Shown here: positions 1 to 5,504 of the stretch, one piece after another | Numbering within the stretch: the first letter of the stretch is position 1 | How the letters are laid out: the number at the start of each line of letters is the position of its first letter | Source of the DNA: Amycolatopsis benzoatilytica AK 16/65 | GTDB taxonomy: Bacteria; Actinomycetota; Actinomycetes; Mycobacteriales; Pseudonocardiaceae | Length of the DNA: 7,795 nt | Reading direction: 5' to 3' | Assembly (NCBI RefSeq): GCF_000383915.1 | Contig: NZ_KB912942.1 | Span: forward strand, 1-7,795 | Made by a program: the position numbers and the translations under genes | The notes under the pieces: generated by a model | What the model saw: the letters and a program-made list of their open reading frames with translations, nothing else | Database searches by the model: none | What the model was told of the DNA's origin: nothing

Positions 1-114
1 GTGCTGGTCCGGCTGGACCAGGCCGCCACCCGGCAGGCGTCCCGGCCGCCGCGGCGGCGCGTGAACCAGTTCTTCCCCCACGGCTTCCCCACTGGGCAGG
101 AGGTGCCCCGATGA
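1..114 (+). CDS. 3' end of an unidentified upstream gene (partial)
   Basis: An open frame enters from the left edge and runs 37 codons to a TGA at 112-114, which overlaps the ATG of the next gene (ATGA). The visible tail is basic and proline/arginine-rich (PPRRRV near residue 17), followed by an aromatic segment NQFFPHGF. No domain is recognisable. The frame begins with GTG at position 1, but nothing upstream is visible, so this is best read as the C-terminus of a longer protein. The stop/start overlap and the ribosome binding site AGGAGG at 98-103, inside its last codons, indicate translational coupling to the following membrane-protein gene. It therefore probably belongs to the same spread/transfer operon. 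Function unknown. Confidence 0.6.
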   Translation: MLVRLDQAATRQASRPPRRRVNQFFPHGFPTGQEVPR

Positions 115-404
115 ACGTGCAGCGTGAGCAGCGGACCCGCCTGGAGCAGGTCATGGAGTGGGCCGTCTGGCACTTCGGTGAGCTGGCCTTCACGGTCGGC
201 CCGCTGGTCCTAGCCGTGGTGTTCACGCCGTGGTTCGCCCTGGTGGCCGCGGTCGTCGCCGCCGGGTGGGCGGCGCACGAGATCCGTGAGCACCGCCAGC
301 AGACCCGCCTGAAGACCGAAGCGGCCGAGCGCAAGCAGCTCGCCGCGCCGCCGGCCACCACCGACGAGACGACCGACCACGAGAGCCGGGAGGTGACCCG
401 ATGA
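111..404 (+). CDS. small membrane protein, probable Spd-type plasmid spread protein
   Basis: This is a 97-residue protein. Residues 1-20 are hydrophilic and amphipathic. Residues 22-56 are strongly hydrophobic and broken by a proline at 40, which suggests either two short membrane helices (22-38 and 41-56) forming a hairpin or one long segment. Residues 57-97 form a charged tail rich in Arg, Lys, Glu and Thr. There is no signal-peptide cleavage site and no enzymatic motif. The start at 111 is supported by AGGAGG at 98-103 with 7-nt spacing. The stop overlaps the next gene (ATGA at 401-404). Small membrane proteins beside traB in Streptomyces-type plasmids and AICEs are the Spd proteins, which promote intramycelial spread. 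Assignment here rests on size, membrane segment and position rather than sequence identity, so the product name is an inference. Confidence 0.7.
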   Translation: MNVQREQRTRLEQVMEWAVWHFGELAFTVGPLVLAVVFTPWFALVAAVVAAGWAAHEIREHRQQTRLKTEAAERKQLAAPPATTDETTDHESREVTR

Positions 405-1501
405 GCTGGGCAGACGAGCGCCGCGCCACTCGCGCGGCGGAGGCGGAGATCCAGCGGCAGGACGCGAACGCCGCGCTGGACCGCAAGCTGCGCGCGCAGA
501 GCGCGGTGGCCGACCAACGGCGGATCGACGCCGCGGCCGCGGTCAAGCTGGCCGACCAGCGCCGCAAGACCCGCCAGGCCAACCGGAAAGCCGCGCGGAA
601 GGCGGTCACGGGGTGGCTGTCGGCGAACCGGGTGCGGCTGCCGATCTACCTGCTTGCCCTGGTGTCGGCGGGCATGGCCGTCCCGGCGATGGCCGGTTAC
701 GGCGTGGGTGTCTACGGCAACGCCACCGGTGCGCCGCTCCCGGCGCTCTCGGAGCTGGGCATGTGGGCGTTCGCGTTCGCGGTGGAGGTCACCCGCCACC
801 GCCACCCGGAGCGGCCGGTGTGGGCGTTGCAGCTCGGCACGTGGCTGTTCGCCGGCGTCGGGTTCGGCCTGAACGTCGTGCACGGCCTGGGCCGCGGGTG
901 GGACGCGGCGGTGGTGATGGGCATCGTGTCCGTCGCCGGGGTCATTGCCCATCAGCTCGCCGTGGCCTCGCCGCCGCGGTCGGCGGCGGAGCGGGCCGCC
1001 GCCCGGATCGAGCGCAAGACGCTGCGCAAGGTCGCCAAGGTCCGGGCCGCCGCGGTCCGGACCGCGGTCGCCGAACTCGACGGCGACGGCAATGCGCGGT
1101 TGGTGTTCACCCCGGGCCGCTACACCCTCGACGGCCGTCGACTCGCCGCCGTGGTCGACCCGGACACCCACGCCGCCGACGTGCTCGACGAGGAGATCGC
1201 CGCGTTCTTCGCCGAGCATGACCAGGCCCCGCGGGCCGATGACGGCCCGATCGTCGACGCCCCGGTGTTGACCCTCGATCCGCCTGCCGACCAGCCGAAA
1301 TCGACCCGCAAGCCCCGGCCGCCGCGCGCACCGAAGACCCGGTCGATCGAGGACCTGCGCGCCGCGTTCACCGCCGCGATCGACAACCCCGACGTGGCGA
1401 TCAACCCGAAGTCGGCGGAGTCGATCCGCAAGACGCTGCACTGCGCGCCGAAGTTCGCCCGCCGGCTGCGTGACGAGCACGCCAACCCCAACCGCAAGTG
1501 A
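401..1501 (+). CDS. four-helix membrane protein with C-terminal HTH-like domain (Spd/DUF2637-like)
   Basis: The protein has 366 residues. Residues 1-70 are a very basic, Ala/Arg/Gln-rich region likely to form a coiled coil. Membrane segments fall at about 80-104, 116-130, 140-162 and 167-190. Residues 191-230 are again basic and helical. Residues 231-315 are acidic and then Pro/Lys-rich linker. Residues 315-360 (from SIEDLRAAF to RRLRDEH) look like a short helix-turn-helix, with the pattern SAESIRKTL followed by PKFARRLRDE. The order of membrane bundle, linker and HTH-like tail resembles proteins often labelled DUF2637 or SpdB-like in AICEs, recalled from memory. Spread proteins of this kind act in the membrane with TraB; SpdB2 of pSVH1 is known to bind DNA. 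The start has GGGAGG at 388-393 with 7-nt spacing and overlaps the previous stop. The next gene starts 13 nt after its stop. Confidence 0.75.
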   Translation: MSWADERRATRAAEAEIQRQDANAALDRKLRAQSAVADQRRIDAAAAVKLADQRRKTRQANRKAARKAVTGWLSANRVRLPIYLLALVSAGMAVPAMAGYGVGVYGNATGAPLPALSELGMWAFAFAVEVTRHRHPERPVWALQLGTWLFAGVGFGLNVVHGLGRGWDAAVVMGIVSVAGVIAHQLAVASPPRSAAERAAARIERKTLRKVAKVRAAAVRTAVAELDGDGNARLVFTPGRYTLDGRRLAAVVDPDTHAADVLDEEIAAFFAEHDQAPRADDGPIVDAPVLTLDPPADQPKSTRKPRPPRAPKTRSIEDLRAAFTAAIDNPDVAINPKSAESIRKTLHCAPKFARRLRDEHANPNRK

Positions 1502-1504
1502 GCC

Positions 1505-1509
1505 GGAGG
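1505..1509 (+). promoter_or_regulatory. ribosome binding site fixing the traB start
   Basis: GGAGG lies 5 nt before the ATG at 1515 and just after the TGA of the membrane-protein gene. The traB frame is open further upstream to a GTG at 1470 inside the preceding gene, but that codon has no comparable purine-rich site. The ATG at 1515 is therefore preferred, giving 729 residues rather than 744. Confidence 0.8.
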
Positions 1510-1514
1510 ACCCG

Positions 1515-3704
1515 ATGAACGACAACACCGAGCAGACCCCGGCCGCCGGCGAGCTGGCCACCGTCCACCACCTCCCGGTCAACCAGGAGCACGGCGAGGT
1601 GATCGAAGGCGAGATCGTCACCGACGAGGAGTACGCGCGACTCACGTCGCAGAAGGCGCGGGCGATCGCCCGCTACCGCGGCTACGGCCGCGACGTGGTG
1701 ACCGTCGCCCGCGCCACGCGCAACGCGGTCGCGCACGAGAGGACGAAGACCGCGTTCCGGCACGGCGTCGCGTACCCCGCCGCCGGGGTCAAGGTGGTCG
1801 TGACGCGGTGGCGGGACACGCACGGCGCGAACCGCTACGAACGGATGATGCGCGCCGCGGAAGCCGCGGGCGAGCACGACAAGCTGTTGGAGTGGGAGGC
1901 CCGGGACGTGGCGGAGAAGCAGCGCCGCCACGACCGGACCATGGATTGGCTGCGCGCCCCGGGTCAGTGGATCAAGGCTGCCGTCATCGGTTCCGTTGGT
2001 GTGACTGGGTTTCTGCTGGTCCTGGGCATCATCCTGGCGATCAACGACGGCGAGATCGGCGAGATCCTGACCCCGATCACGGCGGTGTTCGACGCGGTCG
2101 CCTTCGTCGTGTGGTTCCTGACCAGCTACGGGGTGTTTCTGCTGGTCGGCGGGACCGCGGTGGGCGTGGGCTACCTGTACCAGCAGGGCCGCACGCACGG
2201 GGAGATGCCGCAGTGGCTCGCCCCGCCCGTCGACGGCGACGCGATGGACGAGCTGCCGGACGAGAACACCATCCTCAACGCGCTGAAGAACCTGAACATC
2301 GCGGGGTTCAACCGCGCGGTGAAGGACGGGTGGCGGATCAAGTTCATCGACCCGCCGCACAAGGACGGCAAGGGATGGCGCGCGCAGGTGGCGCTGCCGC
2401 CGGCGTGCCCGGTGGAGGAGATCGTCAAGCGCAAGACCACGTTGGCGCACAACCTGGTCCGCTACCCGCGCGAGGTGTGGCCGACCGAGCCGCAACCGTC
2501 CGTTCTGGACCTGTGGGTGGCCAAGCCCGGCGCGCTGTCTGGGCCGGTCGACCCGTGGCCGCTGCTGGCCGACCTGGACAACGCCACCGCCGACTACTTC
2601 ACCGGCGTCCCGGTCGGGGTGACGCTCAAGGGCGACGTGGTGCGCGGTCGGCTGTTCGAGGCGAACTACGCCCTGGGCGGCATGATGGGCTCGGGGAAGT
2701 CCACGCTGGCGATCAACCTGGTGCTGGGCGCGATGCTGGATCCGGTGGTGGACATCGACGTCGTGGTCATGGCGGAGAACACCGACTACGAGCCGATGAA
2801 GCCGCGGCTGCGCACGCTCACCACGGGTGCGGGGGACGAGACCGTGGACGCGTGCCTGAACCTGCTCTACGAGCTGTACGACGACCTTTCGGTGCGGGGT
2901 AAGGCACTCAAGGCGCACGCCACCGACCGCGCGGTGACTCGCGCACTGGCCGAAAAGGACGGACGGCTGCGCCCGCGGGTGGTGGTGATCGACGAGTGCC
3001 AGAACCTGTTCATGGGCAAGAACGGCACGAAGGCGATCGAGGTCGCGTCCAAGCTGATGAGCACCGCCCGCAAGTACGCCATCACGCTGATCTTCCTCAC
3101 GCCGGAGCCGTCGAAGGACGCGCTGCCGCGCAAGATCACGTCGGTGGCCAGCAACAAGGCGTGCTTCGCCATCGGTGATCAGATGGCCAACGACGCCGTT
3201 CTCGGCACCGGTTCGTACAAGGCGGGCATCTCCGCGGTGGGGCTCACGCCGAAGACGGACGAGGGTCCCGGCGACGTCGGCACCTGCATGGCGCGGGGTT
3301 TCACCGCCAAGCCCGGCCTGCTGCGCTCGTTCTACGTCTCGCCCAAGGACGCGCACGCGGTCACCAAGCGCGCCATGGTGCTGCGCGAGCAGACGGCGCT
3401 TCCGGCCGCCGACGCCCCGGCGGAGTCGGCCGGTCCGGTGGACCACCTCGCCGCCATCGCGGACGTGCTGGGCACCGAAGCGCGGATGCGGACGCAGGAG
3501 GTGTTGCAGCGGCTGACCGAACGCGACCGCGGCACCTACGGCGAGTGGACCCACAGCGACCTGCACGACGCGCTGCCGGAGTCGGCCAAGCCGTACAAGA
3601 CCGGCGGAGTCATGCAGGTCTCCGCCGCCCGCGTCCGCGACGCCATCGCGGAGCGTGACGGAGAGGGCGAGTTGGACGGCGACGAGACCGAGGGAACCGA
3701 GTAA
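1515..3704 (+). CDS. traB: FtsK/SpoIIIE-family conjugative DNA translocase (TraB/TraSA type)
   Basis: A 729-residue hexameric-type ATPase that, by family knowledge, pumps double-stranded plasmid DNA through a membrane pore between hyphae. Residues 1-150 are hydrophilic and charged. Membrane segments lie at about 152-176 and 187-222. The ATPase core carries Walker A at 389-396 (GMMGSGKS, catalytic Lys395) and Walker B VVVIDE at 489-494 (Asp493, Glu494). The segment LGTGSYKAGISA at 563-574 matches the region conserved in actinomycete TraB proteins. Residues 643-713 form a probable winged helix, the position of the clt-recognising domain in TraB; the last 16 residues are acidic. The length is in the usual range for TraB/TraSA. 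It follows the Spd-like genes and precedes the repeat-rich gap at 3705-3937, a natural place for its DNA target. The family is confident; the traB symbol names the class rather than a specific ortholog. Confidence 0.93.
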   Translation: MNDNTEQTPAAGELATVHHLPVNQEHGEVIEGEIVTDEEYARLTSQKARAIARYRGYGRDVVTVARATRNAVAHERTKTAFRHGVAYPAAGVKVVVTRWRDTHGANRYERMMRAAEAAGEHDKLLEWEARDVAEKQRRHDRTMDWLRAPGQWIKAAVIGSVGVTGFLLVLGIILAINDGEIGEILTPITAVFDAVAFVVWFLTSYGVFLLVGGTAVGVGYLYQQGRTHGEMPQWLAPPVDGDAMDELPDENTILNALKNLNIAGFNRAVKDGWRIKFIDPPHKDGKGWRAQVALPPACPVEEIVKRKTTLAHNLVRYPREVWPTEPQPSVLDLWVAKPGALSGPVDPWPLLADLDNATADYFTGVPVGVTLKGDVVRGRLFEANYALGGMMGSGKSTLAINLVLGAMLDPVVDIDVVVMAENTDYEPMKPRLRTLTTGAGDETVDACLNLLYELYDDLSVRGKALKAHATDRAVTRALAEKDGRLRPRVVVIDECQNLFMGKNGTKAIEVASKLMSTARKYAITLIFLTPEPSKDALPRKITSVASNKACFAIGDQMANDAVLGTGSYKAGISAVGLTPKTDEGPGDVGTCMARGFTAKPGLLRSFYVSPKDAHAVTKRAMVLREQTALPAADAPAESAGPVDHLAAIADVLGTEARMRTQEVLQRLTERDRGTYGEWTHSDLHDALPESAKPYKTGGVMQVSAARVRDAIAERDGEGELDGDETEGTE

Positions 3705-3718
3705 GGGAGGCCGCGAGA

Positions 3719-3750
3719 TCCGGGGAGTTCTCCCTCACCGCCTCCCCGGA
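3719..3750 (+). repeat. inverted repeat, hairpin 14 nt after the traB stop
   Basis: TCCGGGGAG at 3719-3727 is perfectly complementary to CTCCCCGGA at 3742-3750, giving a 9-bp GC-rich stem with a 14-nt loop. Inside it lies a tighter palindrome, GGGAG-TT-CTCCC (3723-3734). The place just after traB fits a terminator, but there is no T-tract, so a factor-independent terminator is not well supported. A protein-binding site is an equal option. Confidence 0.5.
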
Positions 3751-3797
3751 CCTGCCTCCCTCACCTGACCAGCACCGACCCTGACCAGGGAGGCAGG
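3751..3797 (+). repeat. 11-bp inverted repeat with 25-nt loop
   Basis: CCTGCCTCCCT at 3751-3761 is the exact reverse complement of AGGGAGGCAGG at 3787-3797. The loop (3762-3786) carries most of the paired CCTGACCAG direct repeats. The stem abuts the preceding hairpin with no gap. The left arm could also pair with AGGGAGG at 3704-3710 at the traB stop, so two mutually exclusive folds are possible. Confidence 0.55.
3764..3788 (+). repeat. direct repeat CCTGACCAG, two copies at 16-nt period
   Basis: CCTGACCAG occurs at 3764-3772 and 3780-3788. The first copy is part of the 14-mer CACCTGACCAGCAC, which recurs at 7775-7788. The spacer holds GACCCTGA (3778-3785), one base away from the 8-bp TraB recognition repeat reported for pSVH1 (GACCCGGA, from memory). 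Two copies are fewer than a typical TraB clt array, so the assignment is open. Confidence 0.45.
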
Positions 3798-3937
3798 GGA
3801 CCCGCCCCCGCAAACCCCCTGATCACGGCCCGAAACCACCACCTGAACACCCCGCGACGCGGCTCCCTCCCAGGACACCGCGCCGGCCGACCCTACCCAA
3901 AAACAGGCACACACAGTCACCGACGACGGGAGACGTG

Positions 3938-4105
3938 ATGAGCAGCAAACCGCTCGTGCACCGCGGCAGCAGGTCGTGGTGGTCCGGCCGGATCACCACC
4001 TTGTGCGGCCTGGTGCTGGAGCCCGGCGAGGCCCGCTCGCCCTGGTTCACCAACCCGAAGTGCCCGACCTGCGAAGCCGTCCACCAGCTCACGAAAGGCC
4101 ACTGA
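3938..4105 (+). CDS. 55-aa Cys-rich mini-protein, possible zinc-binding
   Basis: The frame starts at ATG 3938 and stops at TGA 4103-4105. It is preceded by GGGAG at 3928-3932 with 5-nt spacing; an in-frame GTG lies directly before the ATG. The product begins MSSKPLVHRG and has His8, Cys23 (TLCG), and a Cys42-x2-Cys45 pair (KCPTCE) followed by His49. This spacing is compatible with a small treble-clef or ribbon zinc site. Small Cys/His proteins with a TxCG and CPxC pattern are common companions of replication genes in actinomycete mobile elements. The role is unknown; binding DNA or a partner protein is possible. It is the first gene after the repeat-rich gap and ends 5 nt before the next start, so it probably leads the downstream operon. 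It cannot be confirmed without homologs. Confidence 0.65.
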   Translation: MSSKPLVHRGSRSWWSGRITTLCGLVLEPGEARSPWFTNPKCPTCEAVHQLTKGH

Positions 4106-4110
4106 CCACG

Positions 4111-4572
4111 ATGGACACCCGCGAGTTTGACCTGTACTCGATCCTCGCCGTCACGCACCGCCTGCCGTCGAACGCGTTGCCGTTCCGCACGATCCTCGCC
4201 CACATCACCCGTCGCGAGCTGGCCGCGATGCCCGGCGCGGGCGTCTCGGCTCTGACGGTCGGGGCGGAGTGCCGGGCGTGGCTGCTGGAGCAGCACCCGC
4301 GGCTGCGGGATATCCCGCTGCCGCCGGACTTCCACGACGACGAAGCCGCGATGGACGCGTGGGCGGACGAGCAGGCCGCGCGGCTGGGAGTCGACCGGCT
4401 GCCCGTCGCGCCGCTGCCCGAGGGCACCCCGCTGCGCACGTCGCTGGGAGACCTGCTCGACGTCATCGCCCGCGCCCGCGGCGGACTCGACGACGTCGCG
4501 GTCGCCGACCCGGCCGCGCCGGACTTCGGACTCGGCAACCCCGACCACGACCACCCGCAGGAGGACCGATGA
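4111..4572 (+). CDS. 153-aa hypothetical protein, DUF7736-like
   Basis: The sequence starts MDTREFDLYSILAVTHRL. Residues 5-70 contain a pattern I associate with the DUF7736 family of actinobacterial phage and mobile-element proteins: an ILAVT segment near residue 11, an ILAHIT helix near residue 29, then the block AECRAWLLEQHPRL near 52-65. Residues 66-125 are acidic with an Ala-rich helix; the C-terminus from about 126 is Asp/Pro/His-rich and probably disordered. There is no membrane segment and no catalytic motif. The ATG at 4111 has only a weak upstream purine stretch (GAAAGG at 4093-4098, 12 nt away), so translation may depend on coupling to the preceding gene. The frame is open upstream to 3976 within the mini-protein gene, but an earlier start would overlap that gene almost entirely. 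Its stop overlaps the primase start (ATGA). Family assignment is tentative and function is unknown. Confidence 0.7.
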   Translation: MDTREFDLYSILAVTHRLPSNALPFRTILAHITRRELAAMPGAGVSALTVGAECRAWLLEQHPRLRDIPLPPDFHDDEAAMDAWADEQAARLGVDRLPVAPLPEGTPLRTSLGDLLDVIARARGGLDDVAVADPAAPDFGLGNPDHDHPQEDR

Positions 4573-5504
4573 GCACGACCACAGTGGACGCCGCACTCGA
4601 CGCGGCCGGCCGCGGCTGGCACGTCTTCCCGCTCCGCCCCGGCGGCAAGCGCCCCGCCGGGCACGCCGAAGACGGCTGCCCCGGCACCGGGCGGTGCGCC
4701 GGTGGGCACCGCACCTGGGAGCAGCGCGCCACCACCGACCCGGACAAGATCCGCGCCGCGTGGACCCACGCCCCCTACGGGATCGGCATCGCGACCGGCC
4801 CGTCCGGGCTGTGCGTGCTCGACCTCGACACGCTCAAGCCCGGCGAGGGCGTACCCGCGCGGTGGGCCGCCGCCGGGGCGCGGTGCGGGGAGGACGTGCT
4901 CGCCGTCGTCGCCGACGAAGCGGGCGAGGAGCTGCCCGGGGACACCCTCACCGTCCGGACGCCCTCGGGTGGGCTGCACCTGTACTACCGCGTCCCGGCC
5001 GGTGTGGTCCTGCGCATCACCAGCGGGGAGCGCGGGCAGGGGCTCGGGTGGAAGGTCGACACCCGCGCGTGGGGCGGCTACGTCGTCGCCCCGGGCACGG
5101 TCACCGACGCCGGCCGCTACGGCTACGTGTGGGACGGCGCGGTGGCGGAGCTGCCCGGCTGGCTGGTCGAGCGGCTCACCCCCGCCCCGCTGCCCGCCGC
5201 GCCGGTGGCACCGATCCGCCCGGCCACCGGTCGGCGCTCCCGCTACCTCGACGTCGCCGTCCGGGCGGAGGCGGGCAAGGTCGCCGACGCCACGGACGGC
5301 CGCAACGCGACCCTCTACGCCGCCGCCGTCGCACTTGGGCAGCTGGTCGCCGGGGACGCGCTCACCGAAGACGAGGTGCGCGCGGCGCTGATGACCGCCG
5401 CCGGACGCCACATCGGCACGCGCCGGTTCAGCGCGCGCGAGGCCGAAATCACGATCACGTCCGGCCTGCGGGCCGGTGCCAAGCGACCCCGGAAGGTGGC
5501 CTGA
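4569..5504 (+). CDS. Prim-Pol bifunctional DNA primase/polymerase
   Basis: A 311-residue protein with the archaeo-eukaryotic primase fold. It starts with the helix DAALDAAGRGWHVFPLRPGGK typical of Prim-Pol N-termini, abbreviated at residues 11-27 as AAGRGWHVFPLRPGGK with basic Lys27. The metal-binding pair is Asp85-x-Asp87 (CVLDLDTLK), the second motif is SGGLHLYY with His137, and the third is KVDTRAWGG with Asp164. A His32/Cys37/Cys43/His47 cluster could bind zinc. Residues 225-311 form the helical C-terminal region common in AICE versions (RNATLYAAAVALGQLV, then TITSGLRAG). No helicase domain is fused; that function is supplied by the gene at 6750. It would synthesise primers and possibly extend them during element replication, as in Prim-Pol-type AICEs. 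The start overlaps the previous stop, with GGAGG at 4560-4564, and the stop overlaps the methyltransferase start by one base. Confidence 0.9.
   Translation: MSTTTVDAALDAAGRGWHVFPLRPGGKRPAGHAEDGCPGTGRCAGGHRTWEQRATTDPDKIRAAWTHAPYGIGIATGPSGLCVLDLDTLKPGEGVPARWAAAGARCGEDVLAVVADEAGEELPGDTLTVRTPSGGLHLYYRVPAGVVLRITSGERGQGLGWKVDTRAWGGYVVAPGTVTDAGRYGYVWDGAVAELPGWLVERLTPAPLPAAPVAPIRPATGRRSRYLDVAVRAEAGKVADATDGRNATLYAAAVALGQLVAGDALTEDEVRAALMTAAGRHIGTRRFSAREAEITITSGLRAGAKRPRKVA

Larger units (their letters stand above)
3705..3937 (+). other. gene-free, repeat-rich gap between transfer and replication modules
   Basis: No credible gene occupies these 233 nt. The first 93 nt hold two adjacent inverted repeats (3719-3750 and 3751-3797), a direct repeat CTCCCTCACC at 3730-3739 and 3756-3765, and CCTGACCAG at 3764-3772 and 3780-3788. 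Further along are CCGACCCT at 3775-3782 and 3887-3894, a short palindrome CCGCG-A-CGCGG at 3852-3862, and an A-rich patch CCCAAAAACA near 3896. The + strand is strikingly C-rich and G-poor from about 3801 to 3925, unlike the flanking genes. Such a site could hold the clt transfer locus, a replication origin or an operator/leader for the downstream genes. No convincing -35/-10 promoter can be read. Function is inferred from position only. Confidence 0.6.

Noticed and set aside
1401..3566. Very long open frame on the - strand (721 codons) antisense to traB
   Set aside because: Its translation is His/Arg/Val/Gly-biased, with no domain, the usual mirror of a GC-rich gene with G/C third positions. 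The + strand frame has clear ATPase motifs.
3801..3831. Possible G-quadruplex on the - strand (four C-runs on +)
   Set aside because: Runs at 3801-3803, 3805-3809, 3815-3819 and 3829-3831 have loops of 1, 5 and 9 nt; this is weak and unsurprising in C-rich DNA.
3735..3920. Short - strand open frame inside the gap after traB, as a possible regulator
   Set aside because: The product is low-complexity Gly/Ser/Val without an HTH or other fold; the region is better read as non-coding.
3705..3937. Promoter for the replication genes
   Set aside because: No -35/-10 pair with acceptable spacing could be read. A promoter may exist but cannot be placed.
4089..5411. Long - strand open frame (440 codons) opposite the primase
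   Set aside because: Low-complexity Gly/Ala/Arg composition, no motif, and full overlap with a well supported Prim-Pol gene.
4694..5503. Upstream extension of the methyltransferase frame
   Set aside because: The extension translates to Arg/Pro-rich noise overlapping the whole primase gene; the ATG at 5504 begins directly before motif I.
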